A DNA stretch of 64,000 nucleotides from Bufo bufo. Taxonomy: Eukaryota; Chordata; Amphibia; Anura; Bufonidae. The DNA lies in assembly GCF_905171765.1 (NCBI RefSeq), contig NC_053390.1, positions 140,550,968-140,614,967 of the forward strand, in the 5' to 3' direction. The notes beneath the pieces are model-generated. The model was not told the origin of the DNA, did not search any database, and saw nothing but the letters and a program-made list of their open reading frames with translations. The first letter of the stretch is position 1; the number at the start of each line of letters is the position of its first letter. This document shows, one piece after another, positions 35,038 through 45,917 of the stretch. The translations under genes were made by a program, and so were the position numbers.

Positions 35038-35340
35038 TATCTCCCCTCCCTGGCATCCCACCACCAAACTATGACCACGGGCCTGTTCATCATGGCCACA
35101 GAGACACAAATATGTATCAGGTTTATGCCTGTGATGGACGGGCGATTTATAATTCCTTGTGAACCGCTGGTTCCATGATGTCTGATAATCTTCAATGAAC
35201 TGGGGAATGGCCTAGACCCCCTGCAGGGAAGTTTTTCCTGTTCCATTAGCTGGGTTCCTGGCTGGCTGAATGGAGGTGAGAAATGTAAGCCATCTGGCTG
35301 GCTTTGAAGCACGGCGCGTCCCTCCCCCCCTCTTCTGTGG
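35038..35340. other. Continuation of the unclassified block
   Basis: Probably the right part of the sequence interrupted by Tc1 copy 2. It contains no ORF or terminal repeat I can identify. Confidence 0.3.
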
Positions 35341-38180
35341 AGCTCACTACCTCTGCTACCTTTCAGCAGATGGTTGGTGTGGGAAAATGGCTGACAGTGA
35401 ACAATAATCCAAATTCCTCACATACTTTATTTTCAGTTTTACTTCCAAAATAGGCATCCGAAGTGCCGGTATCTATATGCTTTATACATGTACATAGTAC
35501 ATGGGATATGATAGGCAGGGTTTAATGGTGCGGGCAGAAGCAGTGATGTGTGCACCTGCTGGTACAGTGCTCACTGTGGCCCCACAGTCAAATCCGTACA
35601 TGTCGGGGTTGTACGAGTGTACGGATTCCAAAGCAATCTCGCATACGTTTTGTGCAAGTTTTTCTGGCAGTTTTTTGAACCACAGACAGAAGTGGATTCC
35701 AAATTAATCATAAATATAAAGGAAGGACTTCTACGTATTCCTGATGGATCCACTTCAGACTTTGGCTCAAAAAATAATAATCAGAAACTGCAGTGGCTAA
35801 ACAAAAACAAAAACAAAAAATACAAAAAACTATCCACCTTAAAAGTAATAGTATCATCATGCTGTTGCTGCCATCTTTACATGCCGCCTTGTAAGACCTG
35901 GCTTTCCTTTGTAGGGATAAACATTACCCGGTCCAAATTCTCACCAGCTGTGATGGACTGAGGGGCACATTTGCCTGCCCTCAAACTTCACAAACCGGAA
36001 TTCACTTATTCGTGAAGAAAGTTGTGTGTTAATATGAAATAAATAGCAAGGATGCATTTGGGAGAACAGATTTACAAGAATACACACAAAGAGCTAAGAA
36101 TGACAAGAATAAAAGGGAGAGTTTTTTTTTTAAATGACAAAGCACTGAATTACACTAACAATTCCCTTTTGATGAATACTGTAACTGTTTTTGTAAGGAA
36201 GAAATATCACATGGGTTACCATCTTCTACAATAAGTAAATCTCTTTTGTTTGGAACATTTTTGGAGGAATGATTTTCAATTCACAAGCATGATTTTTCCA
36301 ATGTTATCCAAGGCCGGTGCTAACTTTCTAAAGGAAAAGAGTTAGGATCATAATTCTTATAAATATATACCAGTATACCCTGTATATATATATATATATT
36401 TATACACAGTGTATATTTACACAGCAGAGAAAATTTGCCAAGATCTAGCGCTCATCAAAGGGCATATCCAAAATAGTTTATTTTCAGAGCCCTCATCACA
36501 GTGGGCCAGCTACTCTTGCACATTTTTCCCCAGTTAGTTCCAGTTAGAAATCAGCAAATTTCCCAAAATCCGCTTGGGATCCAATTCTATTAAATCGGCC
36601 ATAAGATTTGATTCAGTCCAAATCGAAACTGCCCCAATTGCCCTAAAAAGTTGTGTTTAACACTGAAGTCTCCTAGGACTGCATCCAACCCCTTTTAAAA
36701 TATGTCAAAATTACACTGACATACATGGCTATGGGTAAACAGATGGCAGCCGGTGGTAACAAACAGCCTCGTTTATTAACACACTGCACTGTCAGATTTC
36801 TTTTCAATTTAAAAAATGGTCCAAAAACTATCCATTTTTGGTGGAAAATGCCTTCTCTGTCTTATGAACTGTAAAATACCATATGGCATTTTGTGCGATG
36901 CATGTGGGATGAATCCAAAAAATTTGATTTATTGGAATTCAAAACTAATTTGATATAGTTGAAAATTGATTCTCTCAACTCTAGTCCCAGTACATTGTTA
37001 AGATGGCCATACATGGTAGATGTATATTGTGCAAACCTGCTGACTTCTATAGGTCCAAGCGATCATCTAATGTCAATTAGGTCCTGACCGGACAGCAGGG
37101 AAGATAAAGATTGGGATGTTAGATTTGAACATGTGCAATGGGAGAGACTACCTGCGGCCAGAGGTGTCTGAAAGTGGCTTACTCCCCGCTCCCTATTCAG
37201 AACACGTCAAGTTGAGCGCAAGTGTGTGCGAGGGAAGGTGTGGTTTGAAAGGGCATCTATGCTGTATCAACACTAGAAGTGAGGCTACATTGTGAAGGAT
37301 GATGTAAGAAAACAAGCGTGTTACAATGTGCCCAGCAGGAGGATCCTTAATTGGCATAGTTAGCCTAATAATAAAGAATGCAGTGGCACAGTGTAATCAC
37401 AATTGAAAAGAATCAGCACTCGTTTACAGGTGATAGCCTTCACATTTGCCCAGTTTGGATACCACCACTGTGTTCAGATGTTAACCCTTCATCAGGATTT
37501 GCAGAATAGTTGCCTAGGAGCACAGTAGTGTTTTTTCTGACATGAACACCTAATAAATTCAAACATGAAGAGTAACATCCATATAGGGGTGCTGGTTGTT
37601 CTTTTTAACTAAATTTACACTTTAGGTGGAGGTTTGGCCAGCCGGGAATAACCACCCAAAGACTAGCAAGTTGGCTACTAACAAGACCAGCGTGGTTCCC
37701 CATTGGCAGTTGCACAGCGTCACATGCAATATGGCTGCCCATGCTATCACCTAGAAACCTACTGGGTTGCTGCTTCATAAGCACATATAGAAATAGGCTT
37801 CTATTTTCCCCATTCAATTATTTCAATGCTTCAAGGATTCTCCAAGATTTTCATATTTAGGGCTTTATCCTCAGGACTCCCAGAACCCCTGCCAATCAGT
37901 GGTTTGAAGAAGCCACAGCACTCCAGTAAGAGCTGTTTCCTTTTCCTAAGCCAATGACGTCACATTCATCAGTCACATGGCCTATATGCACACTCAGTTT
38001 CATTCATGTGAATAGAAGCTGAATCAACACAAGGGGGCGACACCTGTATTCAGCACAAGATGTTGTTTTGGGGGTTGTTTATATAAAGTCAGATCTACAG
38101 AGATTAAACCATTAGGAATGCTGGGTCTGGTGATGATGATAGCAGGACTCTGAATGAGGTGACCAGTCCTATATATATTA
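35341..38180. other. Unassigned non-coding stretch
   Basis: TA microsatellite at 36379-36400. A single MITE-like left arm (AAGATGGCCATACATGGTAG) is at 37001. The 137-residue ORF at 35548-35961 is Asn/Lys-rich at its end and unrecognised. No host exon is evident. Confidence 0.4.
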
Positions 38181-38181
38181 A

Positions 38182-38890
38182 AGGGAACTAGTCATCAGGA
38201 ATTAGGCCCTAAAACTGCTACCAACTTGGTATCCATATCGGTGACATCTTCACAATGATGATCTTGTATAACCTGAGAGATTCGGCATATGTCAGAAAAA
38301 GAGAAAAAGAAGTCTAAATGTTGTATTCTATGAGTGTGAGGGGTCATGTAGGTGGATCTGCTCTTGGTTAGAGTCACGCTAAATGCGACCCTCCTGGTTT
38401 GATTGATATCCTGCAGGCTGAGTACGTCATCCCAAGCCACATTCAGTAGTATCCAAGGCATGTCCAGTGTGCAGATGAAGTTGAAGCCAGTGCACCAAAC
38501 GTCACTGTGAAAGACCCGAATGCTGCTGGAGGTAGCTTGTGATGATGAACCGGTCAATCAAGAGAGAAAGGAGAAGAGCCAGCGTAACGCTTCCTAAGAG
38601 TGGCACAGCTCCATAACTCCTTAACCACTTTACAACGCAATAAAGAAGATAATTATTGTGAAGAGGTTGTACAACTTGGGTGCCTAAACCTTGATGACAT
38701 GTCCCATTAAAGGAGTGACCTATCAAATATCAGAGCAGCGGGGGTCCAACAGCCAGGACACCCGCTGATCAGCAGTTAGAAGAGGTTGGCACGGCGTGGC
38801 CTACCACAGCATGGTGTGAGACGCGTCTCTGTGCGCTCCTGCCATTATCCTGCTTCAATCTGCTGATAGGCACAGTCTGCTGGACACGGC
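38182..38890. mobile_element. TTAA-type MITE ends beside the LINE
   Basis: AGGGAACTAGTCATCAGG after TTAA near 38180 and AGGAGTGACCTATCAAATAT after TTAA near 38707 are two left ends of TTAA families. GGGGGTCCAACAGCCAGGACACCC follows. The second is cut off by the start of the LINE at about 38890. Confidence 0.4.
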
Positions 38891-38945
38891 TGAAAGGGGT
38901 CAGAGTGAGAGAGAAGTCCTCTGAAGCGTTTCTGGAAAGACTAAC

Positions 38946-39952
38946 ATGCCCAAGTAAGGGAAGAGCGGAGACTGGCCAAAATGGTGCCAGAGCGGAGGAG
39001 GAGAAGCAGCTTGAGGGAGTCGGAGGGCGTGAGGGACTGTTCTCAAAGTAAGGTAGCTGAGACCATGTCCTCCTCAGAACAAGGAGGATTGATCCTCAGA
39101 TGAGGAGGGAGAAGTAATCAAGGAACGCCAGCTCCCTGTGCAAAAGGGGCAGACACAGGGAAAGTCGACTCTCACAACACCAGTGAACAAGAGCCTACTC
39201 TCAAAGATATTATGAAGGCAGTAGCTAGCTGCAACACAACCCTTAAAGCCCTTCATCTTCAAGTGGGCAGTCTGAGGGAAGATATCTCCCCAATAACAAA
39301 TGATATGCACAAATTTACTGAGAGAATCTCAGAAGTGGAGAAGAAAGTGTCAGTAATAGAGTATGAAGTGCGGCCTCTCAAAATGGCGGCTAAATCAACA
39401 GCAAGGGATATGGCTGACCTATTCGCCAAGGCGGACGATTTAGAAAATAGATCATGCCGCAATAATATACGAATCGTTGGGGTACCTGAAAAAACATAAG
39501 GGGCGAACGCCACAGAATATATAGAAAAGTGGGTACATCTAAAATTTCAGGACAAAGGACTGTCCCTGTTATATGCTGTAGAAAAAGCCCACCGGTTCCC
39601 ACAAGACCTCTACCTCCTGGTAGACCACAGAGACCCATCATTGCTAAAATACTGCACTTTAAAGATAGAGATACCATAATAAGACACTCGGGAGCATGCT
39701 GATCTGGCCATAAATGGAGTAAGGATCTCCATCTTTCCAGATTATTCTACTGAGGTCTAGAAGAGAAGGACGAGATTCCTGGATGTCAAAAGGAGACTTA
39801 GAAATTTGCAGGTCCAATACTCTATGTTGTTCCCGGCTAAGCTGTGAGTGGTGGCTATGGGATCTGCCAGGTTCTTTGAGGATCCAGAAGAGGCAGCGAA
39901 TTGGCTGGATTGCCATGAAAGTCAGTTGAAAGAACAGAACGAGGTCATCTGA
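38946..39952 (+). pseudogene. L1 ORF1-like RNA-binding protein remnant
   Basis: ORF1p of L1 elements is a coiled-coil trimer that coats the LINE RNA. Here a stop follows the third codon of the presumed start (38946). From 39212 a readable stretch shows the end of a heptad-like coiled coil, then LFAKADDLENRSCRNNIRIV with GVPEKT, the signature that opens the RRM-like part. After a stop come KWVHLKF, VEKAHRFPQD and, later, ISIFPDYS, then RRLRNLQVQYSMLFPAKL and FFEDPEEAANWL, matching the C-terminal domain. It ends at a stop at 39950-39952. Several stops and shifts show it is dead. Confidence 0.8.
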
Positions 39953-40142
39953 GCAGTAGGGATCAGAGTGGAAGCACCTACGCTGTTCAGCAGGAAGCCC
40001 TGGAGAGTCCGCAAGTTACCATGTTTTTCCTTTCTCTACTGTTAGGAACTTTCCTTCTGGTTTTACGTCACAAAATGTACAGGAGGACATCTTATTAAGA
40101 GACAGGTCTATGTCTGGGACTTTGTTTTATAAATATGTTTCC

Positions 40143-40600
40143 AGTTCTTATGAGGCAGTTCTTATGAGGCAGTTCTTATGAGCTTGGAAAAGTTTTATTG
40201 TCCTGATGAAGGGGGCAGTTCACCCCGGAAACGCGTAGACTTTTGAATAAAAAATTACCGCTTATGGTAAGATTGTAGTACGGAGTTCTTTGAATGGTCT
40301 GAATTCTTCTCTCAACTAATTCTTCCTTATCCCATTGACCGTGAGCCACGGAAAAGGGCACAGACCTGGGCAGCAGACGCAGAGTCCTTCCCGCCAGCTG
40401 GACGGGAAAAATACAGCAAGGCGATCTATAGGTGTTGTGACTCATCACAACCCTATATGGTAAGCATAATCCGTGTATTTGCATTATCACTACTTGTAAG
40501 GTTCTACACACGAGGCGCTGCCTCCCCTTCTCTCTTTTTTCTTTTCCAAGCTGGACATAGCGCAACTCGCATATAATAGAAATTGCAGAGCGGAGAATGT
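40143..40600. mobile_element. Probable Penelope-like (pLTR) fragment
   Basis: This block lies between LINE ORF1 and ORF2 and holds a hammerhead ribozyme fold (40193-40252). It is preceded by three 14-bp direct repeats (AGTTCTTATGAGGC) at 40143-40181. Hammerhead motifs of this minimal kind are an established property of Penelope-like retroelement terminal repeats in amphibians. No GIY-YIG nuclease or reverse transcriptase is visible, so assignment rests on the ribozyme. Outer limits are guesses. Confidence 0.5.
40193..40252 (+). ncRNA. Hammerhead ribozyme, type I, minimal
   Basis: All core positions are present in order: CTGATGA (40203-40209), GAAA (40228-40231) and the cleavage triplet GTA (40235-40237), with predicted self-cleavage after A40237. 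Stem I: GTC (40200-40202) pairs with GAC (40238-40240). After a one-sided TTTTG loop (40241-40245), TTTTATT (40193-40199) pairs with AATAAAA (40246-40252). Stem II: GGGG (40211-40214) pairs with CCCC (40223-40226), 8-nt loop, with an A/G mismatch next to the core (40210/40227). Stem III is the self-complementary ACGCGT (40231-40236), very short, as in Penelope-element hammerheads thought to work as dimers. Fold is read by eye; activity is untested. Confidence 0.8.
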
Positions 40601-41181
40601 TAGTTAAAATGGTGGGCAATTTTGTTTGGAAGTGCCCTCAGAGAAGGATGGTTGGTTGCTATGTTCTCAGGATCAGATCCTATATTTTCAGGGTGGGAAT
40701 TGGGAAGGGGGAGGGTGGGTGCTCACTCTAGCAGGGTTATAGGGACCTTTCTTGTGGGTTTAGTGCAACATCGGTCAGTAAAGTTGAGGGGTCAGGAGGA
40801 TGTTTTAATTCAAGAATATGACACATATGACTAAGCTGCTCAGCTGGAATGTGAGGGGTATGGCTGAAGTCAGGAAGCATCATAGTATTTTTAACTACTT
40901 ATCAAGATTTCAGCCAGCTATATATTGTTTAGAGGAGACGCATTTAACTAAGAATACACTACACTGGTTAAGTAAGACGTGGGTGGGCTATGCGGCTCAT
41001 GCGGTATTCTCTTCACATTCCAGGGGAGTAAGTATACTAGTACCTAAGTACCTAAGATATTAGGTTTGAATGTATTAAAGAATTCTTGGATGAGGAAGAA
41101 AGGTTTATATGTATACTATGCAAAGATGAGGGTATTCAATTAATACTGGTGGCAATATATATTCCCCCGACTAAAATATTA

Positions 41182-42368
41182 GATGGCGGAGGTGCAGTAG
41201 ACATCGCTTATCTAGACTTTAGTAAGGCTTTTGATACTGTCCCACATAGAAGGCCTATCAATAAATTGCAGACTTTGAGCTTGGACTCCCATATTGTTGA
41301 ATGGATTAGGCAGTGGCTGAGGGACAGACAACAGAGGGTTGTAGTCAATGGAGTATATTCAGACCAAGGTCTTGTTACCAGTGGGGTACCTCAGGGATCT
41401 GTTCTGGGACCCATATTGTTTAATATCTTTATCAGCGAAATTGCAGAAGGCCTCAATGGTAAGGAGTGTCTTTTTGCTGATGACACAAAGATTTGTAACA
41501 GGGTTGATGTTCCTGGAGGGATACACCAAATGGAAAAGGATTTAGGAAAACTAGAGGAATGGTCAAAAATCTGGCAACTAAAATTTAATGTTGATAAGTG
41601 CAAGATAATGCACCTGGGGTGTAAAAACCCAAGAGTAGAATATAAAATCAGTGATACAGTCCTAACCTCTGATCTGAGGAAAGGGATTTAGGGGTCATTA
41701 TTTCAGAAGACTTAAAGGTAGGCAGACAATGTCATAGAGCAGCAGGAAATGCTGGCAGAATGCTTGGGTGTATAGGAAGAGGCATTACCAGTAGAAAGAG
41801 GGAGGTGCTCATGCCGCTCTACAGAGTACTAGTGAGACCTCATTTGGAGTATTGTGCGCAGTACTGGAGACCATATCTCCAGAAGGATATTGATACTTTG
41901 GAGAGAGTTCAGAGAAGAGCTACTAAACTAGTACATGGATTGCAGGATAAAACTTACCAGGAAAGATTAAAGGACCTTAACATGTATAGCTTGGAAGAAA
42001 GACGAGACAGAGGGGATATGATAGAAACTTTTAAATACATAAAGGGAATCAACAAGGTAAAAGAGAAGTTAATATTTAAAAGAAGAAAAACTGCTACAAG
42101 AGGACATAGTTTTAAATTAGAGGGGCAAAGGTTTAAAAGTAATATCAGGAAGTATTACATTACTGAGAGAGTAGTGGATGCATGGAATAGCCTTCCTGCA
42201 GAAGTGGTAGCTGCAAGTACAGTGAAGGAGTTTAAGCATGCATGGGATAGGCATAAGGCCATCCTTCATATAAGATAGGGCCAAGGGCTATTCATAGTAT
42301 TCAGTATATTGGGCAGACTAGATTGGCCAAATGGTTCTTATCTGCCGACACATTCTATGTTTCTATAA
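41182..42368 (+). mobile_element. CR1-like LINE 3' fragment inside L1
   Basis: A 5'-truncated insertion. It starts within the reverse transcriptase at GGGAVDIAYLDFSKAFDTVP and keeps motifs VTSGVPQGSVLGPILFNIF and LFADDTK (F/YADD box). A frameshift follows near 41685, then the C-terminal part (PLYRVLVRPHLEYCAQYWRP through VVDAWNSLPAEVVAASTVKE). The 3' UTR ends CACATTCTATGTTTCTATA, the ATTCTATG-type tail of CR1 elements. It lies in the endonuclease of the surrounding L1, in the same orientation, so it is younger than the L1 copy. Confidence 0.85.
41190..42278 (+). pseudogene. CR1-like reverse transcriptase, C-terminal part
   Basis: Two segments, 41190-41691 and 41760-42278, joined across a frameshift near 41685 (SDTVLTSDLRKGI then a stop; IISEDLKVGRQCHRAAGNAG continues in another frame). 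The palm motifs GVPQGSVLGP and FADD and the thumb region KLEEWSKIWQLKFNVDKCKI are intact. The first segment is fused in frame to the last piece of L1 endonuclease upstream (RFICILCKDEGIQLILVAIY). The endonuclease of CR1 itself is absent through 5' truncation. Confidence 0.85.
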
Positions 42369-44190
42369 TTGCACACCAGATAATCGGTTGATAAATGTAG
42401 AGTAGAGGGGTTTGGGAGCTCTCAGGTAATATCATGAAAGAAGTAGGTCTGATTGATATATGGAGGGTGCGGAACCCTACAGAACGTAAATACTCTTGTT
42501 GCTCCTCGACATATCAAACCCTGTCTTGAATAGATCTGGCATTGGTGAATGATGCTATGTTTCCGTTCATCCATTCCTCTGAATATATGCCTAGAGTGTT
42601 ATCGGATCACTGCATAATGAAGGTGGAGATGGGGTTCGGGGGGCCAGACCGGGGCCGAAATTGTAGAAGTGCAATGCAATGTGGCTGCAAATTCTGGGAG
42701 ACTTGTCAGGTATATATGACTGAATCCATTAAAGAATATTTCAGGTTTAATACAGGTACGGCATCCCCACATGCTGTTTGGGAGGCGATGAAAGCATACC
42801 TGAGGGGTTCATTGATTAAGGCTATAAGTGTACATAGAAACAGGTCTAAGGAAGCGGACGTCAGGGCTCACAAAGCAGTAGTAGAGGCGGAGGGAGCCTA
42901 TAGGGTAGCACCTTCCCTGACTACTAGTAGAGTATTGAGAGAGGCACAGGAACAACTGAGATGTCATCTACTACAGGCAGCAGACAGGAAAAGTATATTC
43001 TATAAGCAAAAATTGTTTGCAGAAGGATAAAAAGTGGGACACAGGTTATCGGTTGTCTCTAGGGCCCAGCAAGGAACAACCTATACAACCGAATTGATGG
43101 ATACTCAGGGGAGGATATGTACCGACACGGGGGATATACTAGATATACTTGAGGGATTCTACTCCTCTCTATATTCCACTAAGACCTCTAATTTGGAGGA
43201 GGAGCTATTACAGTTTCTTGAGGAAGCAGGTTTGCCTACATTATCGGAGGGGGAGAGGGAGAGATTAGAGGAACCCTTGGTACTGGAGGAATTGGAGGAG
43301 GCCCTGAAAGATATGGCCAATGATAAAGCCCCAGGTGTGGATGGTATTCCAATGGAAGTATATAAGCACTTCCAAGGAGTGTTATTACCGGAATTATTGA
43401 GAGTTTTCAACTACTCGTTAGAGGTGGGTTCCCTACCGGCGTCGATGCAGGAGACTCTTATAGTGGTAATACCTAAGGAAGGGAAGGATAAGAGGCTGCC
43501 CGACTCGTATAGACCTATATCCCTTCTAACGGCGGACGTTAAACTATTGGCAAAGGTCTAATGGGGGGATATCTAATTACATTCAATTGGCTAGAGGAAC
43601 TAGGCAGGGCTGCCCACTTTCGCCGCTGCTATTTGCTATAGCCATAGAACCGCTAGCGGCAGCGGTTCGTAAATCGCCAGATATAAAGGGGTTTCAATAT
43701 GGACAGATATATAATAAAATTGCGTTATATGCGGATGATACTGTTTTGTTCTTAGGGGATACGATGGCCTCCTTTTCCGCCACTATGTCCCTTATAGACA
43801 AGTTCAGTAGTCTGTCGGGACTCACTATAAATTGGCAAAAATCGGCACTGATGCCTATTGATGGTCAGGAGGTGTCTGCCACGGTCCTTGCTAATAATAA
43901 TCCACATGTGGGGAAAATTAAATATTTAGGAATTCAGATTTCACCCAGGAGTACTGAATTTGAGGAGCTTAACCTGTCCCCATTGCTGTCGAGATTCAGA
44001 TTGAAGGCCAAGGCATGGTGTAAGTTATTTCTTTCTGTAGTGGGCAAAGTAAACCTCCTCAAGATAATAATAATGATGCTGCAGCTGCTGTACATACTCC
44101 ACAATGCCCCGGTCTGGTTGCCTATGGACAGATTTCATTAAAATCAATGCGATATTTAGAGATCTAATATGGAGAGGAAGTCAGCCCAGA

Positions 44191-44408
44191 ATTTGATACA
44201 TATGCAAATTAACCGGAGATGAGTCCTGTCCCTGAGATATGTCAGGGACAGGACTCATCTCAGGTTAATTTGCATATGTATCAAATCGTTTTTTTCCCAC
44301 AATAAAAGCACACAGAGCTATGGGGACTGGGTATTGGGGATATGCTAGCGGCCATCTAGCAACCTATTTCCTCAGCTCTATACACAAAATCCAGATGACA
44401 GGTTCCCT
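44191..44408. mobile_element. TTAA-type palindromic MITE inside L1 ORF2
   Basis: 44191-44286 is an almost perfect hairpin with 45-bp arms (ATTTGATACATATGCAAATT and its inverted partner) around GATATG. The element ends GATGACAGGTTCCCT before TTAA at 44409-44412. It splits ORF2 between the QPRI and FLEGAGLYNLEL segments. The left TTAA is not visible. Confidence 0.7.
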
Positions 44409-45583
44409 TTAATGTGTTTTTTGGAGGGGGCGGGGTTATATAACTTGGAGTTAAATTTACCTTTGATAGGGCTTATTTTCAAAGTATGGGGCAAGATCAA
44501 ACAGTTGAGGGGCATTGGGGGAGGTAGTGAATTATCTCCGATCTGGAACAACACGCGACTCCCTGAATTTACTCCTCTGTCAGGTACTCAGACTTGGGAA
44601 ACTAAGAGGATCCTTAGAATAGGAGATCTATTAGACAACGAGATATTTAGATCTTTTACGGATATGCAGGAGAGATATCAGATTTCGCGCACGCGCTTCT
44701 ACCAATACCTTCAAGTTCGACATGTGTATGACACTACGATCAAAAAAGGTACTAAGATCACTAAATTGAAAATTGATGAAAAAATGGGAAAATGATTTGG
44801 GGGAGATCTCTCAAGATCAGTGGGATGACATTTTAAAGGCGATTCCGCTGTCCTCACTGAGCAAACAGGAAAAGCTGTCTCAACTTTTTATTATACACAG
44901 GGTGTATAAAAAGCCAATATTTCTGAAGAGGATTGGTGTCAGAACTGATGCAAGATGCCCAAGGTGCTCTTTTGAGCCAGCAGATTTTTTTCATATGTTG
45001 TGGAAATGGTACGATGGTGTGATACTGGACAGGTATATTAGAGACAATACAAAACAAATTGTCAGGGAAAATAGATAGAGATCCCAAAATATGTATATTA
45101 GGTTATGTGTCTAAGCTTGGGACTGACAAATGCAGGAAAGTGGCAGTGGGAAGACTGCTGTATGTGGCTAGAAAACTGATAGCCTTTTATTGGATATAAG
45201 CGTGCCCCCCGATATTGGTGAAATTTAGTTCAAAATATATTGATAAATGAAAAAGCAATTTTTCCTCAAAGAGGTTGCCCTCAAAAGTTTAACAAATTAT
45301 GGGGGGATTGGTTGTCCAACAGTGGTATTTTGCTATAGAGTGCAATGTGGTGACCCGGTGCCAGAGTGAGTAGGGGTTGGGTGGGGGGGTTAGTTGTTGG
45401 GAGGGAAGGTGGGTTTCTAAAGCTCTATATTTGTCTATTTATAAAAAGATTTTGACAATATACAGAAGTATGAGTCATACAGATTTGTTTTGAATCTTGT
45501 CATGATTTATTATGCATATAACATATATGTCATGTATTGTTGTCTGTCAAATAAATAAAAAAGATCTGATTAAAAAAAGAAGA

Positions 45584-45910
45584 GATTGGTACTCTGTGTG
45601 CTGCGGCCTCTTCCTAGACCATGATACATCACCGTACACTGGTCCCATGGCCTAGTGGCAGCTCAGCCCCATTCAAGTCAATTCACTGCCACTATACAAT
45701 GTACAGCGATGTGCTTGGAAAGCTGCCAGCTGTGCTCACCAGAGCTCCATTGAGTGCAGCGGCTCCTTGAAATAGCTGATTGGCGTTGGTGCTGGGCCTA
45801 GGACCGATGTGATAATCATCACCTATCCTGAGGGTAGGTCATCATTCTTAATTCCTGGATATCCCCTTTAAATTTTGAGTAGATAATCCACAAATCTAGT
45901 ATTTTCCTAG
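45584..45910. mobile_element. TTAA-type MITE scrap
   Basis: TGATAATCATCACCTATCCTGAGGGTAGGTC and GATATCCCCTTTAA (TTAA near 45868) are the right part of a GGGGGTCCGA-family element. The left end is lost. Confidence 0.4.
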
Positions 45911-45917
45911 TTCCACT

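Larger units (their letters stand above)
40818..45350 (+). pseudogene. L1-like ORF2 (endonuclease-RT), disrupted
   Basis: ORF2 would nick target DNA and reverse-transcribe the LINE RNA. The N-terminus is an AP-type endonuclease: LLSWNVRGMAEVRKHHSIFN, then LEETHL. The CR1 insertion splits it, and it resumes with EVGLIDIWRVRNPTERKYSC and VLSDHCIMKVEM (42430-42640). Reverse transcriptase: ALKDMANDKAPGVDGIPMEV, IPKEGKDKRLPDSYRPISLL, then, after a gap, ARGTRQGCPLSPLLFAIAIE and YADD (43728-43739). About 90 residues with RT motif A (first catalytic aspartate) are missing between 43561 and 43590. The C-terminal region has a CPRCSFEPADFFHMLW zinc-knuckle-like segment (near 44960) and, out of frame, DPKICILGYVSK and WGDWLS-type ends near 45070-45320. 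Confidence 0.85.
38890..45575 (+). mobile_element. L1-like LINE, broken and multiply invaded
   Basis: Carries an ORF1 remnant (38946-39952), an ORF2 remnant with endonuclease and reverse transcriptase (40818-45350), and a 3' end with A-rich tail (about 45545-45580, AAATAAATAAAAAAG). It is interrupted by a hammerhead-bearing region (about 40143-40600), a CR1-like LINE (about 41182-42368) and a MITE (44191-44408). Target duplications were not resolved and the 5' end is approximate. Stops and a deletion inside the reverse transcriptase make it inactive. Confidence 0.85.

Noticed and set aside
33246..35340. A split LTR or DIRS-type element around Tc1 copy 2
   Set aside because: Composition suggests one interrupted block, but I could not find terminal repeats, target duplication or coding motifs.
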